Source of the DNA: Bacteroidales bacterium
GTDB taxonomy: Bacteria; Bacteroidota; Bacteroidia; Bacteroidales; UBA932
Length of the DNA stretch: 64,000 bases
Reading direction: 5' to 3'
Assembly: GCA_016287075.1 (NCBI GenBank)
Contig: JAEEVC010000017.1
Span: 1 to 64,000 of the forward strand
Shown one piece after another: positions 26,614-37,020 of this stretch. Position numbers and translations under genes: made by a program. The notes beneath the pieces were generated by a model. That model was not told the origin of the DNA. It was given only the letters and a program-made list of their open reading frames with translations, and did no database searches. The stretch's first letter is position 1. Each line of letters begins with the position of its first letter.

Positions 26614-26642
26614 ACGACTGACATCTCACTGATGCCAGTCGT
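26614..26642 (-). terminator. Probable terminator of the 26756 fimbrillin gene
   Basis: A 12-bp stem (26614-26625 with 26631-26642; one G-U in minus-strand RNA) and 5-nt loop are followed on the minus strand by AGTTTTCTTG. Confidence 0.65.
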
Positions 26643-26709
26643 AAGCTCACTTTGTCAATATGTACTTGTCCAGATGCTTACACCTTACATCGGTATTCTT
26701 ATAAGCAAA

Positions 26710-26736
26710 CCAGCCCGGCCATCAAGACCGGGCTGG
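26710..26736 (-). terminator. GC-rich hairpin just after the 26756 fimbrillin stop
   Basis: A perfect 9-bp stem (CCAGCCCGG with CCGGGCTGG) and 9-nt loop lie 20 bp after the stop codon on the minus strand. Only TTTGCTT follows, so it may work together with the hairpin at 26614. Confidence 0.6.
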
Positions 26737-26755
26737 AAGGAATTATTTAATTCGT

Positions 26756-29700
26756 TTATTGATACGTTACGACAATTTTAGTCATCCGAACTTGTGCAGA
26801 AGCGGAGAGTGTCACATTCGAAGCCGATCCTTCCCAAGTCCCGATTGTTCCGCTATAGCTATAGCCTGTTCCGGAGAATTTACCAGGACCATTATTATTT
26901 GTACCACTACCAGTACAAGTAACTACAATTTTCTTGATAGTTTTTCCTGTTTCGGCACTAACTGTCATATCGGTGTCAGCATAAGTACGATAGTTATCCG
27001 TACGATTCATTGTGGACATCGAGACTGTTATACCATCTTTCGTCACTGAGGAGTCTCCAGTATCTTGCCCCGCTGTAAAAGTAACATCCGTGGGGTCGCT
27101 ATTTACGGCCGTATGGCGAATTCTAATACCGCCGATACCAACGTTGGACCCTTTGGTGAATGTCATCTTTACATAGCGAGAAGCGGAATTAAAGGAGGAA
27201 GTTGTCTTTAGTGTACCAGTATCATTCTGAGCACCGGAGATAGAGAGAGTCTGAACATCATTCCAGGACTCTCCATCCGAAGATTCGGAGAACGTGATGG
27301 AAGAAGTGGCAGATCCTCCTATCATCTTGTAATCGACTGATACGTCCCCAATACTATCGTCCGTCTTGACCATGATATAATCACCGGTTGTATCGAATTT
27401 GATAAGGTAAGGAGCATTACCAGCTGCATAGTCACTGCCAAGTCCAGAAGCAGTAACACCTGCTATAGCCGTAAGGTCTGCACTAGATCCACCGGGGAAC
27501 GACCAGTCAAGGGTGACATAGTCTACGGTCGGAAGATTGATGGTGTAGGCCGCGGTGACGACATTGCTGGAAGTCCCGTCCTTGATGGCAATGGCCTTGA
27601 TGGTCATGGTCTCCGACACGGAGATAGGACTGCTATAGAGCGTACTACTGGCAGTCGGCGTGCTCCCGTCGGTCGTGTAGTATATGGATGCTCCGGGGGT
27701 ATTGCAAGAAATGCTAACATTCTGGGCCGTAGTGTATGTGCCGGCAGCTGGATTGAATGACGGATCCGCAACCGTTTCTGTGCTGGAATCAATGCCCTCT
27801 ACGATAGAAATATTATCAAGGAAGAACCTATTCTTAGAGGCGATATGTGCACTGAATGTAACCGTGAACGGGGTTTCAACATCTTTCAGATACACCGTGA
27901 AAGTTGTCCAATTCGCCTGCGCCAACGTTACTTGGGTAATCTCATTTACGAGCGAGGCATCGCTGTAAATATGGCCACTTGATACTGCTAAATCCAAGAA
28001 CTTATTCTCTGTATCTTGATTCCATGCTGCCGCATCAAAAGTCAATGTGGCGTTTCCGCTATAGTTTAGAGCGGGCGTAGTTGCGATACCCTTTGCACTG
28101 CCGGTTCCGAACTTCGCAGAACCGTTGAAAGGAGCACCATTGGAGATCTCCCATCCATCGTTATCGCAGACCAAATCTCCAGTACCACCATTAAACGTTG
28201 ACGTACGTTCAGCATTCGCGAAGGTCTCAGTGAACGGCAGGCTGAGGCCTGCGTCGTTCTGATTAACCGTAATCGTATAGCTGACCGTTTCGGATCTAAA
28301 GGATTGATTGCCGGCAAATGTCGCGGAAATCGTAGTTGTGCCGGTCTTATTGGGGACAAACGTTACCGTGCCGTTCGAAACGCTCGCAAGTTGTGTATTG
28401 CTGGACGACCAGGTTACACTCACATTATTCGGGTTCGTGAGAGCCTGTCCCGTAAAGGCCGTATAGTTTGCATCGTCTAAGGTAAACTCATAACTGGCGG
28501 TGCTAAAACCGATTCCGGAAAGAGGAAGTAGGGTGCCTTTTTTGTACAGGCGGATGAGATTATATGCCTGATTGGCTCCCTTGTAAGTGCGCCAATCCGG
28601 TTTGCTCAGATAAACCTGCAGATAACGGGTATCGCTTGCAGAGTCCTCGGTCGAGAGATAGAAGTACTTGTTTGTACCGTCGTTGACGCTTACATTCCAA
28701 GTGTTCTGGAGGCTGGTGTAGTTCCACGTGGCGATGATCAGACCGGTATTCTCGTTCTTGCACAGTAAGTAATCCTCTGAGTTGGGAGCAGCAGACTTGA
28801 TCTTGAATTCGTTGTTCCCGACGGCTTCAAACTTCCATTTGATATTGGTGGCGGAAGAAGTGATGGTCTTGGCGTCAGCGCTGATTGTCAGACCGGAGAT
28901 GTCTTTCAGCATGGTGGCAGACTGTGTATCACTGGTAAGATGCCCATTGGTCAGGACATAAGATTCATCCTCGTTGGCCGGGTCGAAATTGACGATCATG
29001 TACCAGCCAGCACTGATATCGGAGAGGTTCTCGACCAGGATATAATCATTGGAAGCCGGTTCTTCATCCTGCTCCGTCGTGAAATTCATCTTCACGGTCT
29101 TCATCTTACCGGCGGTGAAGGTGTAGTCCTTGGTGAGGTTGAATTCCTTGGTCTGACTGACACCCGCGGAAGTGTTGACGGTCAGCGAAATCGTGCTTCC
29201 GGAAGCGGCCGTGAAAGGTTTAATCGGAAGATAGAAAACGCCTACGTCGTCTTTGGCGATGGCGGCGTTGATAACGTTAAGAGTTGCGGTATTGGAAACA
29301 GAGCTATTGCTGCTGGGAGTATAGACGACATTCTCGCCAAGGATATTGAAGCAATAGGTACCGACGATATTCTCCGGAGCGGTTAAGGAAACGGAGGAAA
29401 TGTTGATGGTTGCCGATGTGCTGTTGGTGATGGTGACGGCCGCGACGGAAGCGAGCTGGCTCATCTGAATGATGGGAGCGGCGGTGCCGTCGTAGGTCGC
29501 ATTCTTCTTGACACCATACATAGGCAGGTGTCCCAGATGAGCGTCGTCGAGGCCGGATTGTTCAGGATACACCCACTCGTCGTCGATTTTTTCCGCGCCC
29601 AACGTATAAGACTGATTAGTCCCATTCTTGTTATTGATTTGGGACAGGCTGGCGTTATACGGATAAAGCGCATACCAGTCATACGCAGTTCCCTGGGTCG

Positions 29701-30007
29701 GGCTGCCGGCGAGGGTGCCGGTGAACTGGCCGGTTTCCGTGTCGGCAATCGTAAATACACCGTCGTTGATATAAGTCGTTCCGCCCGCGACGGCATGGAA
29801 CAGATTGATTTCGTCGGTGGATTCCCACGAGGTGTTCATGCCGTTCACCGTCGTTCTCGTTTCGTCTCCCGCAAGCGCGATGATCTCAAACGGAACGCCT
29901 TCTTTCCCGGCGGCCACTTCCGCGGGGACTTCGATTTCCTTCGTCGAACAATTCGTCAGGGCAAGCGCTGCAAGCGCGAGGCCCGAGAGTATACCGATTC
30001 TTTTCAT
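26756..30007 (-). CDS. Large fimbrillin-like lipoprotein with Ig-like and chitobiase-C domains
   Basis: A 1083-residue lipoprotein (lipobox Cys 20, LALTNC). The N-terminal ~300 residues follow the fimbrillin pattern (DETRTTVNGMNTSWESTDEI, YDWYALYPYNASL, then MYGVKKNATYDG). A middle region is followed by a Big-type Ig-like domain (about 500-585, NNVSVTWSSSNTQLASVSNG), a jelly-roll-like region, a chitobiase/beta-hexosaminidase C-terminal-type domain (about 760-830, PGASIYYTTDGSTPTASSTLY) and a C-terminal beta region ending KIVVTYQ. Its GC is visibly lower than the surrounding housekeeping genes. It is likely a surface adhesin. A small ORF of the 56-aa type lies 32 bp upstream. Confidence 0.8.
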   Translation of the reverse strand: MKRIGILSGLALAALALTNCSTKEIEVPAEVAAGKEGVPFEIIALAGDETRTTVNGMNTSWESTDEINLFHAVAGGTTYINDGVFTIADTETGQFTGTLAGSPTQGTAYDWYALYPYNASLSQINNKNGTNQSYTLGAEKIDDEWVYPEQSGLDDAHLGHLPMYGVKKNATYDGTAAPIIQMSQLASVAAVTITNSTSATINISSVSLTAPENIVGTYCFNILGENVVYTPSSNSSVSNTATLNVINAAIAKDDVGVFYLPIKPFTAASGSTISLTVNTSAGVSQTKEFNLTKDYTFTAGKMKTVKMNFTTEQDEEPASNDYILVENLSDISAGWYMIVNFDPANEDESYVLTNGHLTSDTQSATMLKDISGLTISADAKTITSSATNIKWKFEAVGNNEFKIKSAAPNSEDYLLCKNENTGLIIATWNYTSLQNTWNVSVNDGTNKYFYLSTEDSASDTRYLQVYLSKPDWRTYKGANQAYNLIRLYKKGTLLPLSGIGFSTASYEFTLDDANYTAFTGQALTNPNNVSVTWSSSNTQLASVSNGTVTFVPNKTGTTTISATFAGNQSFRSETVSYTITVNQNDAGLSLPFTETFANAERTSTFNGGTGDLVCDNDGWEISNGAPFNGSAKFGTGSAKGIATTPALNYSGNATLTFDAAAWNQDTENKFLDLAVSSGHIYSDASLVNEITQVTLAQANWTTFTVYLKDVETPFTVTFSAHIASKNRFFLDNISIVEGIDSSTETVADPSFNPAAGTYTTAQNVSISCNTPGASIYYTTDGSTPTASSTLYSSPISVSETMTIKAIAIKDGTSSNVVTAAYTINLPTVDYVTLDWSFPGGSSADLTAIAGVTASGLGSDYAAGNAPYLIKFDTTGDYIMVKTDDSIGDVSVDYKMIGGSATSSITFSESSDGESWNDVQTLSISGAQNDTGTLKTTSSFNSASRYVKMTFTKGSNVGIGGIRIRHTAVNSDPTDVTFTAGQDTGDSSVTKDGITVSMSTMNRTDNYRTYADTDMTVSAETGKTIKKIVVTCTGSGTNNNGPGKFSGTGYSYSGTIGTWEGSASNVTLSASAQVRMTKIVVTYQ

Positions 30008-30039
30008 TTTTCTTCGTGTTGGTTGGTTACTTAATCCTG

Positions 30040-30165
30040 TTACTCGAGAGGATCGTCATCACCCTCCCACGGCTTGATGGGGGGGTCTCCACTCAGAATG
30101 TTCTCTTCAAACCTGACCTCGAAGAGTTCGGCGTCGGGCGCCTCATAAAACTGTTTTTTGAGCAT
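30040..30165 (-). CDS. Small acidic protein preceding a fimbrillin (D)
   Basis: A 41-residue ORF (MLKKQFYEAPDAELFEV) that shares with the 56-residue small proteins a basic N-terminus, aromatic-x-x-P or near equivalent, and F-E-E-N-I-L near residue 20, but has a shorter acidic C-terminus (EGDDDPLE). It sits 32 bp before the lipoprotein start, in the same relative place as small ORFs A-C. The relationship is by pattern and position, not by long identity. Confidence 0.55.
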   Translation of the reverse strand: MLKKQFYEAPDAELFEVRFEENILSGDPPIKPWEGDDDPLE

Positions 30166-30248
30166 AATGTATTGTTTGTGTTTTATTTCCGCTTCGTGTG
30201 TACGCGTAAAACGTGCGTGTGCGTACCATACAAACCGTAAAGTTAAAC

Positions 30249-30286
30249 AAAAAGGCGGGGAATAAAAAACTTTTCCCCACCTTTTT
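30249..30286 (-). terminator. Terminator of clpB
   Basis: Twelve-bp arms (30249-30260, 30275-30286) pair with a single G-U in minus-strand RNA and run into TTTTTG, 30 bp after the clpB stop. The AT-rich ends make it potentially bidirectional. Confidence 0.8.
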
Positions 30287-30316
30287 CAACAATGCAAAAA
30301 GGGTATGTATGCCCCG

Positions 30317-32482
30317 TCAGGCGTTGCGGAGCAGCACTTCGCCGCCGGCGGCGTCCACCGTGACGGCGGCGTCTTTGCGGACGGAGCCGTCGAGGATGGC
30401 TTTGGCGAGCTGGTTGACGAGTTCGCGCTGCATGAGCCGTTTGACGGGACGGGCGCCGTAGGCCGGATCATAGCCGTGTTCGACCATCCAGTCCTCGAAG
30501 GCCGGGGTGAAGGTGATCGTTACCCCGTTGTCGGACAGTTTCTTCCGGAGGTCTTCCATCTGGATGTGGAGGATGTCGCGGATGTCGGTGCGGGTGAGCG
30601 GGTCGAACATGATGATCTCGTCGATCCGGTTCAGGAACTCCGGCCGGATGCCCGCCCGCAGGACCTCGAGGACCTTGCCGCGGCATTCGTCGAGCAGGCG
30701 GCGGCGCTCCGCGATGGCGGCGACATCGACGCCGGAGGCCTCAGGCAGCCGTTCCATGTAGCCCTGGATGATGTCCGAGCCGGCATTCGAGGTCATGATG
30801 AGGATCGTGTTCTTGAAGTCCACGGTGCGGCCCTTGTTGTCGGTCAGCCGGCCGTCGTCGAGCACCTGGAGGAGGACGTTGAATACGTCCGGATGGGCCT
30901 TTTCGATCTCATCGAGCAGGACCACCGAGTAGGGCTTCCGCCGGACGGCCTCGGTCAGCTGGCCGCCCTCGTCGTAGCCGACGTAGCCCGGAGGCGCGCC
31001 GACGAGCCGCGAGACGGTGTGCCGCTCCTGGTATTCGCTCATGTCGATCCGCGTGATCATGTTCTCGTCGTTGAACAGGAATTCCGCGAGGGCCTTCGCC
31101 AGTTCGGTCTTGCCGACGCCGGTCGTGCCCATGAACAGGAAGGAGCCGATGGGCCGCTTCTCGTTGGACAGGCCCGCCCGGTTGCGCCGGACGGCGTCCG
31201 AGACGGCCCGGATGGCCTCGTCCTGGCCGACGACCCGCTTGTGCAGTTCGCTCTCCATCCGGAGCAGCTTCTCCTTTTCGCTCTCGAGCATCCGCTTGAC
31301 GGGGATGCCGGTCCACTTGGCCACGACTTCGGCGATATCCTCCGGCGTAACCGCCTCGGTGATAATCGGTTCCTTGATCGCGGCGGCCCGGGTGGAGAGT
31401 TCGTCGATGCGGTGCTGCGTCTCGCTCATCTTGCCGTAGCGGAGCTCCGCGACGCGGCCATAGTCGCCCGCGCGCTCGGCCATCTGCGCCTGGATCTTGT
31501 AGTCTTCGAGCTGCTGACGCGCGGTCTGGAGCCCACTGAGGATCTCCTTCTCTTCGTTCCAGCGCTTCATCAGCCCGGCCCGTTTCTCCTGCAGTTCAGC
31601 CAGTTCCGCGTCGATTTTCTCCATCTTGAGCGAGACACCCTCGCGCTTGATGGCCTCCTTCTCGATCTCCAGCTGGCGGATCCGGCTATTGAGGTCGTCG
31701 ATGGGTTCCGGCACGGAATTCATCTCCAGCCGGAGCTTCGACGCCGCCTCGTCCACGAGGTCGATGGCCTTGTCCGGGAGGAAGCGGTTGGTGATGTAGC
31801 GGTGCGACAGGTTGACGGCTGCGATGAGCGCGTCGTCTTCGATGCGGACCTTGTGGTGGTTCTCGTATTTCTCCTTCAGGCCCCGCAGGATGGAGATGGA
31901 CTCGGCGGGCGAAGGCTCGTCCACCATGACCATCTGGAACCGCCGCTCGAGGGCCTTGTCGGTCTCGAAGTACTTCTGGTACTCGTCGAGGGTGGTAGAG
32001 CCGATGGTGCGGAGTTCGCCCCGGGCGAGGGCCGGCTTGAGGATGTTGGAGGCATCCATGGCCCCGGAGGACCGCCCCGCGCCGACGAGGGTATGGATCT
32101 CGTCGATGAACAGGATGATCTCGCCGGCGGAGTCCACGACCTCCTTCACGACGCCCTTCAGGCGCTCTTCAAACTCGCCCTGGTATTTCGCGCCTGCAAT
32201 GAGCGCGCCCATGTCGAGGGAATAGACGGTCTTGGACTTCAGGTTTTCCGGCACCTGGCCGTTGACGATTTTCTGGGCGATGCCTTCGGAGATGGCGGTC
32301 TTGCCGACACCCGGCTCGCCGACGAGGATCGGGTTGTTCTTGGTGCGCCGCGACAGGATCTGGAGGACCCGGCGGATCTCGTCGTCCCGTCCGATCACCG
32401 GATCGAGCCGGCCGGAAGAGGCCTGCGCGTTGAGGTTGACGGCGAAACGGCCGAGGAAGCTGTTGTTATTGTTCTCATTCAT
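30317..32482 (-). CDS. clpB: ClpB-type AAA+ disaggregase lacking the N-terminal domain
   Basis: A 721-residue hexameric AAA+ unfoldase that, with DnaK, rescues aggregated protein in the cytoplasm. ATG 32482 is chosen because AAGGAG lies 8 bp upstream. NBD1 has Walker A GEPGVGKT (55-62) and Walker [16 protein letters not shown] coiled-coil middle domain (about 290-400) identifies ClpB rather than ClpA/ClpC. NBD2 has GTTGVGKT and [15 protein letters not shown]. Full-length ClpB has about 140-150 residues before NBD1 (Clp_N repeats); here NBD1 begins within 25 residues and no upstream frame supplies the domain. It ends with a short C-terminal D2-small region. Confidence 0.9.
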   Translation of the reverse strand: MNENNNNSFLGRFAVNLNAQASSGRLDPVIGRDDEIRRVLQILSRRTKNNPILVGEPGVGKTAISEGIAQKIVNGQVPENLKSKTVYSLDMGALIAGAKYQGEFEERLKGVVKEVVDSAGEIILFIDEIHTLVGAGRSSGAMDASNILKPALARGELRTIGSTTLDEYQKYFETDKALERRFQMVMVDEPSPAESISILRGLKEKYENHHKVRIEDDALIAAVNLSHRYITNRFLPDKAIDLVDEAASKLRLEMNSVPEPIDDLNSRIRQLEIEKEAIKREGVSLKMEKIDAELAELQEKRAGLMKRWNEEKEILSGLQTARQQLEDYKIQAQMAERAGDYGRVAELRYGKMSETQHRIDELSTRAAAIKEPIITEAVTPEDIAEVVAKWTGIPVKRMLESEKEKLLRMESELHKRVVGQDEAIRAVSDAVRRNRAGLSNEKRPIGSFLFMGTTGVGKTELAKALAEFLFNDENMITRIDMSEYQERHTVSRLVGAPPGYVGYDEGGQLTEAVRRKPYSVVLLDEIEKAHPDVFNVLLQVLDDGRLTDNKGRTVDFKNTILIMTSNAGSDIIQGYMERLPEASGVDVAAIAERRRLLDECRGKVLEVLRAGIRPEFLNRIDEIIMFDPLTRTDIRDILHIQMEDLRKKLSDNGVTITFTPAFEDWMVEHGYDPAYGARPVKRLMQRELVNQLAKAILDGSVRKDAAVTVDAAGGEVLLRNA

Positions 32483-32523
32483 AAGCATTTCTCCTTTTTG
32501 TCCACCCGGGATGATGCGGAAAG

Positions 32524-32551
32524 AGCCGTCTGCCCGGGTGGGCAAACGGCT
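32524..32551 (-). terminator. Possible terminator of the secG operon
   Basis: Nested arms AGCCGT/ACGGCT with inner GCCC/GGGC form a GC-rich hairpin in the secG-clpB gap. A perfect 7-1-7 inverted repeat (32584-32598) lies next to the secG stop. Only CTTTCC follows the hairpin on the minus strand. Confidence 0.45.
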
Positions 32552-32599
32552 AATCTTCAAAGGATATTCCGTTCAGCTTCCGGCTGACAAATTGTCAGT

Positions 32600-32947
32600 C
32601 TATTCGGCGGTGGGGTCGGCCTGCTGGACCGGGGCGGTCGGGAACGCGGGCGCCTCGGCGGGCTGCTGGTTCAGGATCTCCGTGGAGATGGCGTCCTGCT
32701 CGGCATTGCCGGAGGAGTGGGTCAGGGTCAGCGTGCTGGCGATGGAGAGGATGCCGATGACGGCGACGAGCGTCCAGGTGGCTTTCTCCAGGGAAGAGGC
32801 GGCCTGGCGGACGCCGAGCGCCTGGTTGGCGGCGGTGAAATTGGTGGCGAGGCCCTCGCCCTTGCCGTTCTGCAGCAGGACCACGAGGGTCAGGAGGATG
32901 GCCGCGATGACGATCAGGACGACCAGGATGGTAAAGAACAACTTCAT
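32600..32947 (-). CDS. secG: Preprotein translocase subunit SecG
   Basis: A 115-residue small membrane protein of the SecYEG channel. It has an N-terminal helix (FFTILVVLIVIAAILLTLVVLLQ) followed by the SecG signature around NGKGEG, a second helix (LVAVIGILSIASTLTL) and an Ala/Pro/Gln-rich C-terminal tail typical of Bacteroidota SecG. It is last in the minus-strand order sigma-54 regulator - lptE - TPR-like - secG, a known arrangement in this phylum. Confidence 0.93.
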   Translation of the reverse strand: MKLFFTILVVLIVIAAILLTLVVLLQNGKGEGLATNFTAANQALGVRQAASSLEKATWTLVAVIGILSIASTLTLTHSSGNAEQDAISTEILNQQPAEAPAFPTAPVQQADPTAE

Positions 32948-32951
32948 ATCT

Positions 32952-33539
32952 TTAATTCAATTTTTCAATAAGGGCTGCAAAGTAAGCACTTTTTTCCGGA
33001 TTCGCCAAAAGAAGTTTGGAATAAATGCGCCGGGCCATCTCCGGATAACCCTGTTCTGCATAGATTTCCGCGAGGGATTCGGTGCAGAAACGGTCGGACA
33101 GGTCCACCCCCGTCTCCTCTTTCGCCGGCTCCTTTTTCGCCTTGGCGGCGAAGCGGGAGAAGACGCGGTCGCCCTCCGTCCGGACATGGTCGTACTCGGC
33201 CTGGGAGAAGTAGTCCCCGCCGACGACCCGCACCGGCCGGGCGGCCGGCTCCTCGGGCTTCTCCCCGGGGGCGATCCAGGATTTGAGGATGTCGGCGACG
33301 TCCTTGTCGGCGCAGTCCTCCTTTTTCCCGGCATGCAGGAGGCCGGCGATTTTCCCGCGGTCGCCGATGTAGAGGGCCATCTCGGCGTACTGGTCCTCGC
33401 CCCAGGCGTCGCCGCCCGTGCGTATCATCCTGCGGCACAGCTCCTTCCGGGCGGCGCCGTACCAGGGATACAGGTTCAGCACCCCGGCGAGCTCCTCCAT
33501 CGTGAGGCTGTGGAGGTCGATATGGGTCCGGCTTACCAT
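32952..33539 (-). CDS. Conserved protein between lptE and secG, TPR-like
   Basis: A 195-residue soluble protein. ATG 33539 is chosen because it overlaps the end of lptE; the longer open frame upstream lies inside lptE. Alpha-helical segments (YPWYGAARKELCRRMI, YAEMALYIGDRGKIAGLL, and a C-terminal IYAEQGYPEMARRIYSKL with NPEKSAYFAALIEKLN) look like tetratricopeptide-type helices. It is conserved beside lptE/secG in Bacteroidota but not functionally defined. Confidence 0.78.
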   Translation of the reverse strand: MVSRTHIDLHSLTMEELAGVLNLYPWYGAARKELCRRMIRTGGDAWGEDQYAEMALYIGDRGKIAGLLHAGKKEDCADKDVADILKSWIAPGEKPEEPAARPVRVVGGDYFSQAEYDHVRTEGDRVFSRFAAKAKKEPAKEETGVDLSDRFCTESLAEIYAEQGYPEMARRIYSKLLLANPEKSAYFAALIEKLN

Positions 33540-34035
33540 TGGGCGACGGTTGCGTTGAAAATGTCCTCGCAGAGCTTGTCGATGATCTCCTCGCAGATGG
33601 AACCCTCGACCGCCTCGAGCGACTGGGTCGCATCGAAATCGGCATAGGCCGAGAAGGACTTGTCCAGGTTGTCCTCGGGGTATTTCCGGTTGTTGAAGAC
33701 GCATTTGACGGTCACGGTGAGACGGTTCTGCGCCGCGACTTCTTCCGCGGTCACGGCCGTCGCGTTGACGTCGTAGCCGGTAATCTCGCAGGCGACCTCG
33801 AGGTCGCCGTCCATGTCCACCTGCTCGAGGCGGGTGAGCTTGCGGTACTTGTCCTGGAGGGCCTGCGTGAGGTCGGCCGAGAGGGACGGGTTGACCCGGA
33901 GGGCCTTGTATTCGACATAGGGGATGCAGATGGTCCTGACATCCGCCTGGATGGAGGTTCCCGAGAAGGAATACTTGACGATGCTGCAGCCGGTGAGGGC
34001 CAGCACGAGGGCGAGGGCGGGGAGGAAGCGTTTCA

Positions 34036-34039
<4 letters not shown>
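33533..34039 (-). CDS. lptE: LptE-family LPS assembly lipoprotein
   Basis: A 168-residue outer-membrane lipoprotein (lipobox Cys 18, LALTGC) of the Bacteroidota LptE family (PF04390), the presumed partner of LptD in placing LPS in the outer leaflet. The typical opening is CSIVKYSFSGTSI, followed by IPYVEYKALRVNPSLSADLT and a repeat of short beta strands (LTVTVKCVFNN). It overlaps the sigma-54 regulator gene by 4 bp and the next gene by 7 bp, so translation is coupled. Confidence 0.9.
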
Positions 34040-35268
<1,229 letters not shown>

Positions 35269-35275
35269 CGTGCTG

Positions 35276-35283
35276 CAAATTTA
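35276..35283 (-). promoter_or_regulatory. Putative -7 element for the sigma-54 regulator operon
   Basis: TAAATTTG on the minus strand, 8 bp upstream of the ATG at 35268, fits TAnnTTTG; the implied leader is very short. No clear -33 box is seen. Confidence 0.4.
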
Positions 35284-35304
35284 GCAATTTCTATTTATTT
35301 TGCG

Positions 35305-35312
35305 TATATTTG
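35305..35312 (+). promoter_or_regulatory. Putative -7 element for the 35350 lipoprotein
   Basis: TATATTTG matches TAnnTTTG, with the start codon 38 bp downstream. It is back to back with the minus-strand element at 35276, giving a compact divergent promoter. Confidence 0.55.
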
Positions 35313-35349
35313 CGAATTCAGAAAGACAAACACAAAATTCTGTTCAGAT

Positions 35350-36996
35350 ATGACAAAAACGTTTAAAATGATTGCCGCAGCGGCCGCCGTGCTGGCTGCG
35401 TTTTCGTGCTCCTCGATGGAGGAAATGGTAAAAATGGCTGAGAACGTGGAGATTAGCTGCGAACCCGGCGTGCTTGAGGCCGTGGGCGGCTCCATCGACC
35501 CGGTCGTCAAGGTTACCTATCCCGACGGCTACTTCAACCCGAAGGCCATCCTCGAGGTTACGCCCGTGATCGTCTATGGCGGCGAAGAGGCCCGCATGGC
35601 CCCGTTCGTGTACCAGGGCGAGAAGGTGAAGGACAACTACAAGGTGGTCTCCTCCGCCGGCCAGACCGTGACCGAGAAGCTCCACTTCGACTTTGTCGAG
35701 GGCATGGAGAAGTGTTATCTCGAGCTCCGCGGCGTCGTCAAGGCGGGCGACAAGGAATTCGCCCTCCCGGTCCGCAAGGTCGCCGACGGCCTCAACACGA
35801 CCTACATGCTGGCCAAGACCGAGGGCATCGTCCCCTTCAAGGCCGACAACTACCAGGACACCTACACCGCGAAGGCCGAAGGCCAGATCAAGTACCTGGT
35901 GAACAGCTCCGAGGTCCGGAACCAGGAGATCAAGGGCTCTTCCATCAAGGACTTCCAGAAGACCGTCGATGCCATCAACGCCAATGACAAGGCGACCGTC
36001 AAGAGCACCGAGATCGTGGCCTACGCCTCCCCGGAAGGCGCCCAGGACCTGAACAACAAGCTCTCCGGCAAGCGTTCCGAGAGCGCCGCCAAGGCCTGGA
36101 GCAAGATCATGAAGGGCTACGGCCTGACCGATCCCGAGATCAAGAGCCTCGGTGAGGACTGGGAAGGCTTCCAGAAGCTCGTCAGCGAGTCCGACATCCC
36201 GGACAAGGACCTCATCCTGCGCGTCCTTTCCATGTACAGCGACCCGAACGTCCGCGAGAGCGAGATCCGCAACATGTCCGAGGTCTTCACCGCCCTCAAG
36301 GATGAGGTCCTGCCGGAACTCCGCCGCGCCCGCTTCATCGCCAACGTCGAGTATGCCAACTACACCGCCGAGGAACTCCTGAAGGCCGTCGAGGAGAATA
36401 CCGACGTGCTCGACGAGGAAGCCCTCCTCCGTGCCGCCACCCTCGTGAAGGACAAGGCCCAGAAGGAAGCCCTCTATGAGAAGGCCGTCAAGAAGTTCAA
36501 CAGCGCCCGCGCCCAGTTCAACCTCGGCGCCCTGTATCTCGCCCAGAACAAGCTGGACAAGGCCGCTGCCGCCTTCGCCAAGACGGACGCCAACGATCCC
36601 GAGGTGGAGAACGCCCTCGGCGTCCTGGCCCTCCGCAAGGGCGATCTCGCCGCTGCCGAGCGCTACTTCAAGGCCGCCCGCACCCCCGAGGCCAAGACCA
36701 ACCTCGGCGTCGTGGACATCCTGACCGGCAACTACGACAAGGCCGTCCAGGACCTCGCCGACGCGAAGGGCTGCTGCCACAACACCGCGCTGGCCTACCT
36801 CCTGACCGACCAGCTCGACAAGGCTGAGAAGGCCATCCACTGCGGCAGCGCCGAGTGCGCCTACCTGAAGGCCATCATCGCGGCCCGCCGCGGCGACGCC
36901 GCCGGTGTCAAGGCCAACCTCGAGAAGGCGTACAAGGACAAGGATCTCAAGGCCCGCGCCGCGAACGACATCGAGTTCGCCGGCTACGACATCTAG
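35350..36996 (+). CDS. Lipoprotein with OmpA-like and TPR regions
   Basis: A 548-residue lipoprotein (lipobox-like AAFSC, Cys 20). An N-terminal beta region (about 35-190) is followed by an OmpA/peptidoglycan-binding-like segment (STEIVAYASPEGAQDLNNKL, then GKRSESAAKAW). The C-terminal ~180 residues form TPR-like helices (FNLGALYLAQNKLDKAAAAF, then NALGVLALRKGDLAAAERYF). Strong, uniform codon bias and high GC suggest a well expressed envelope protein. It has its own promoter and a very strong terminator, so it is monocistronic. Possibly a peptidoglycan-linked outer-membrane lipoprotein. Confidence 0.8.
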   Translation: MTKTFKMIAAAAAVLAAFSCSSMEEMVKMAENVEISCEPGVLEAVGGSIDPVVKVTYPDGYFNPKAILEVTPVIVYGGEEARMAPFVYQGEKVKDNYKVVSSAGQTVTEKLHFDFVEGMEKCYLELRGVVKAGDKEFALPVRKVADGLNTTYMLAKTEGIVPFKADNYQDTYTAKAEGQIKYLVNSSEVRNQEIKGSSIKDFQKTVDAINANDKATVKSTEIVAYASPEGAQDLNNKLSGKRSESAAKAWSKIMKGYGLTDPEIKSLGEDWEGFQKLVSESDIPDKDLILRVLSMYSDPNVRESEIRNMSEVFTALKDEVLPELRRARFIANVEYANYTAEELLKAVEENTDVLDEEALLRAATLVKDKAQKEALYEKAVKKFNSARAQFNLGALYLAQNKLDKAAAAFAKTDANDPEVENALGVLALRKGDLAAAERYFKAARTPEAKTNLGVVDILTGNYDKAVQDLADAKGCCHNTALAYLLTDQLDKAEKAIHCGSAECAYLKAIIAARRGDAAGVKANLEKAYKDKDLKARAANDIEFAGYDI

Positions 36997-37020
36997 TCCT
37001 GCGCGTCGCTCCGACACTTC

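Larger units (their letters stand above)
26254..26755. other. Gene-free region rich in hairpins
   Basis: About 500 bp without a credible gene, between the decayed nuclease copy and the end of the 26756 fimbrillin. It holds a 7-bp-stem hairpin (26360-26378), palindromic element copy 2 (26401-26485), a 15-bp inverted repeat (26500-26544) and two minus-strand hairpins (26614-26642, 26710-26736). Confidence 0.65.

Noticed and set aside
32584..32598. Operator for a heat-shock repressor upstream of clpB
   Set aside because: The 7-1-7 repeat is shorter than CIRCE-type operators, lies next to the secG stop, and its sequence does not match the CIRCE consensus.
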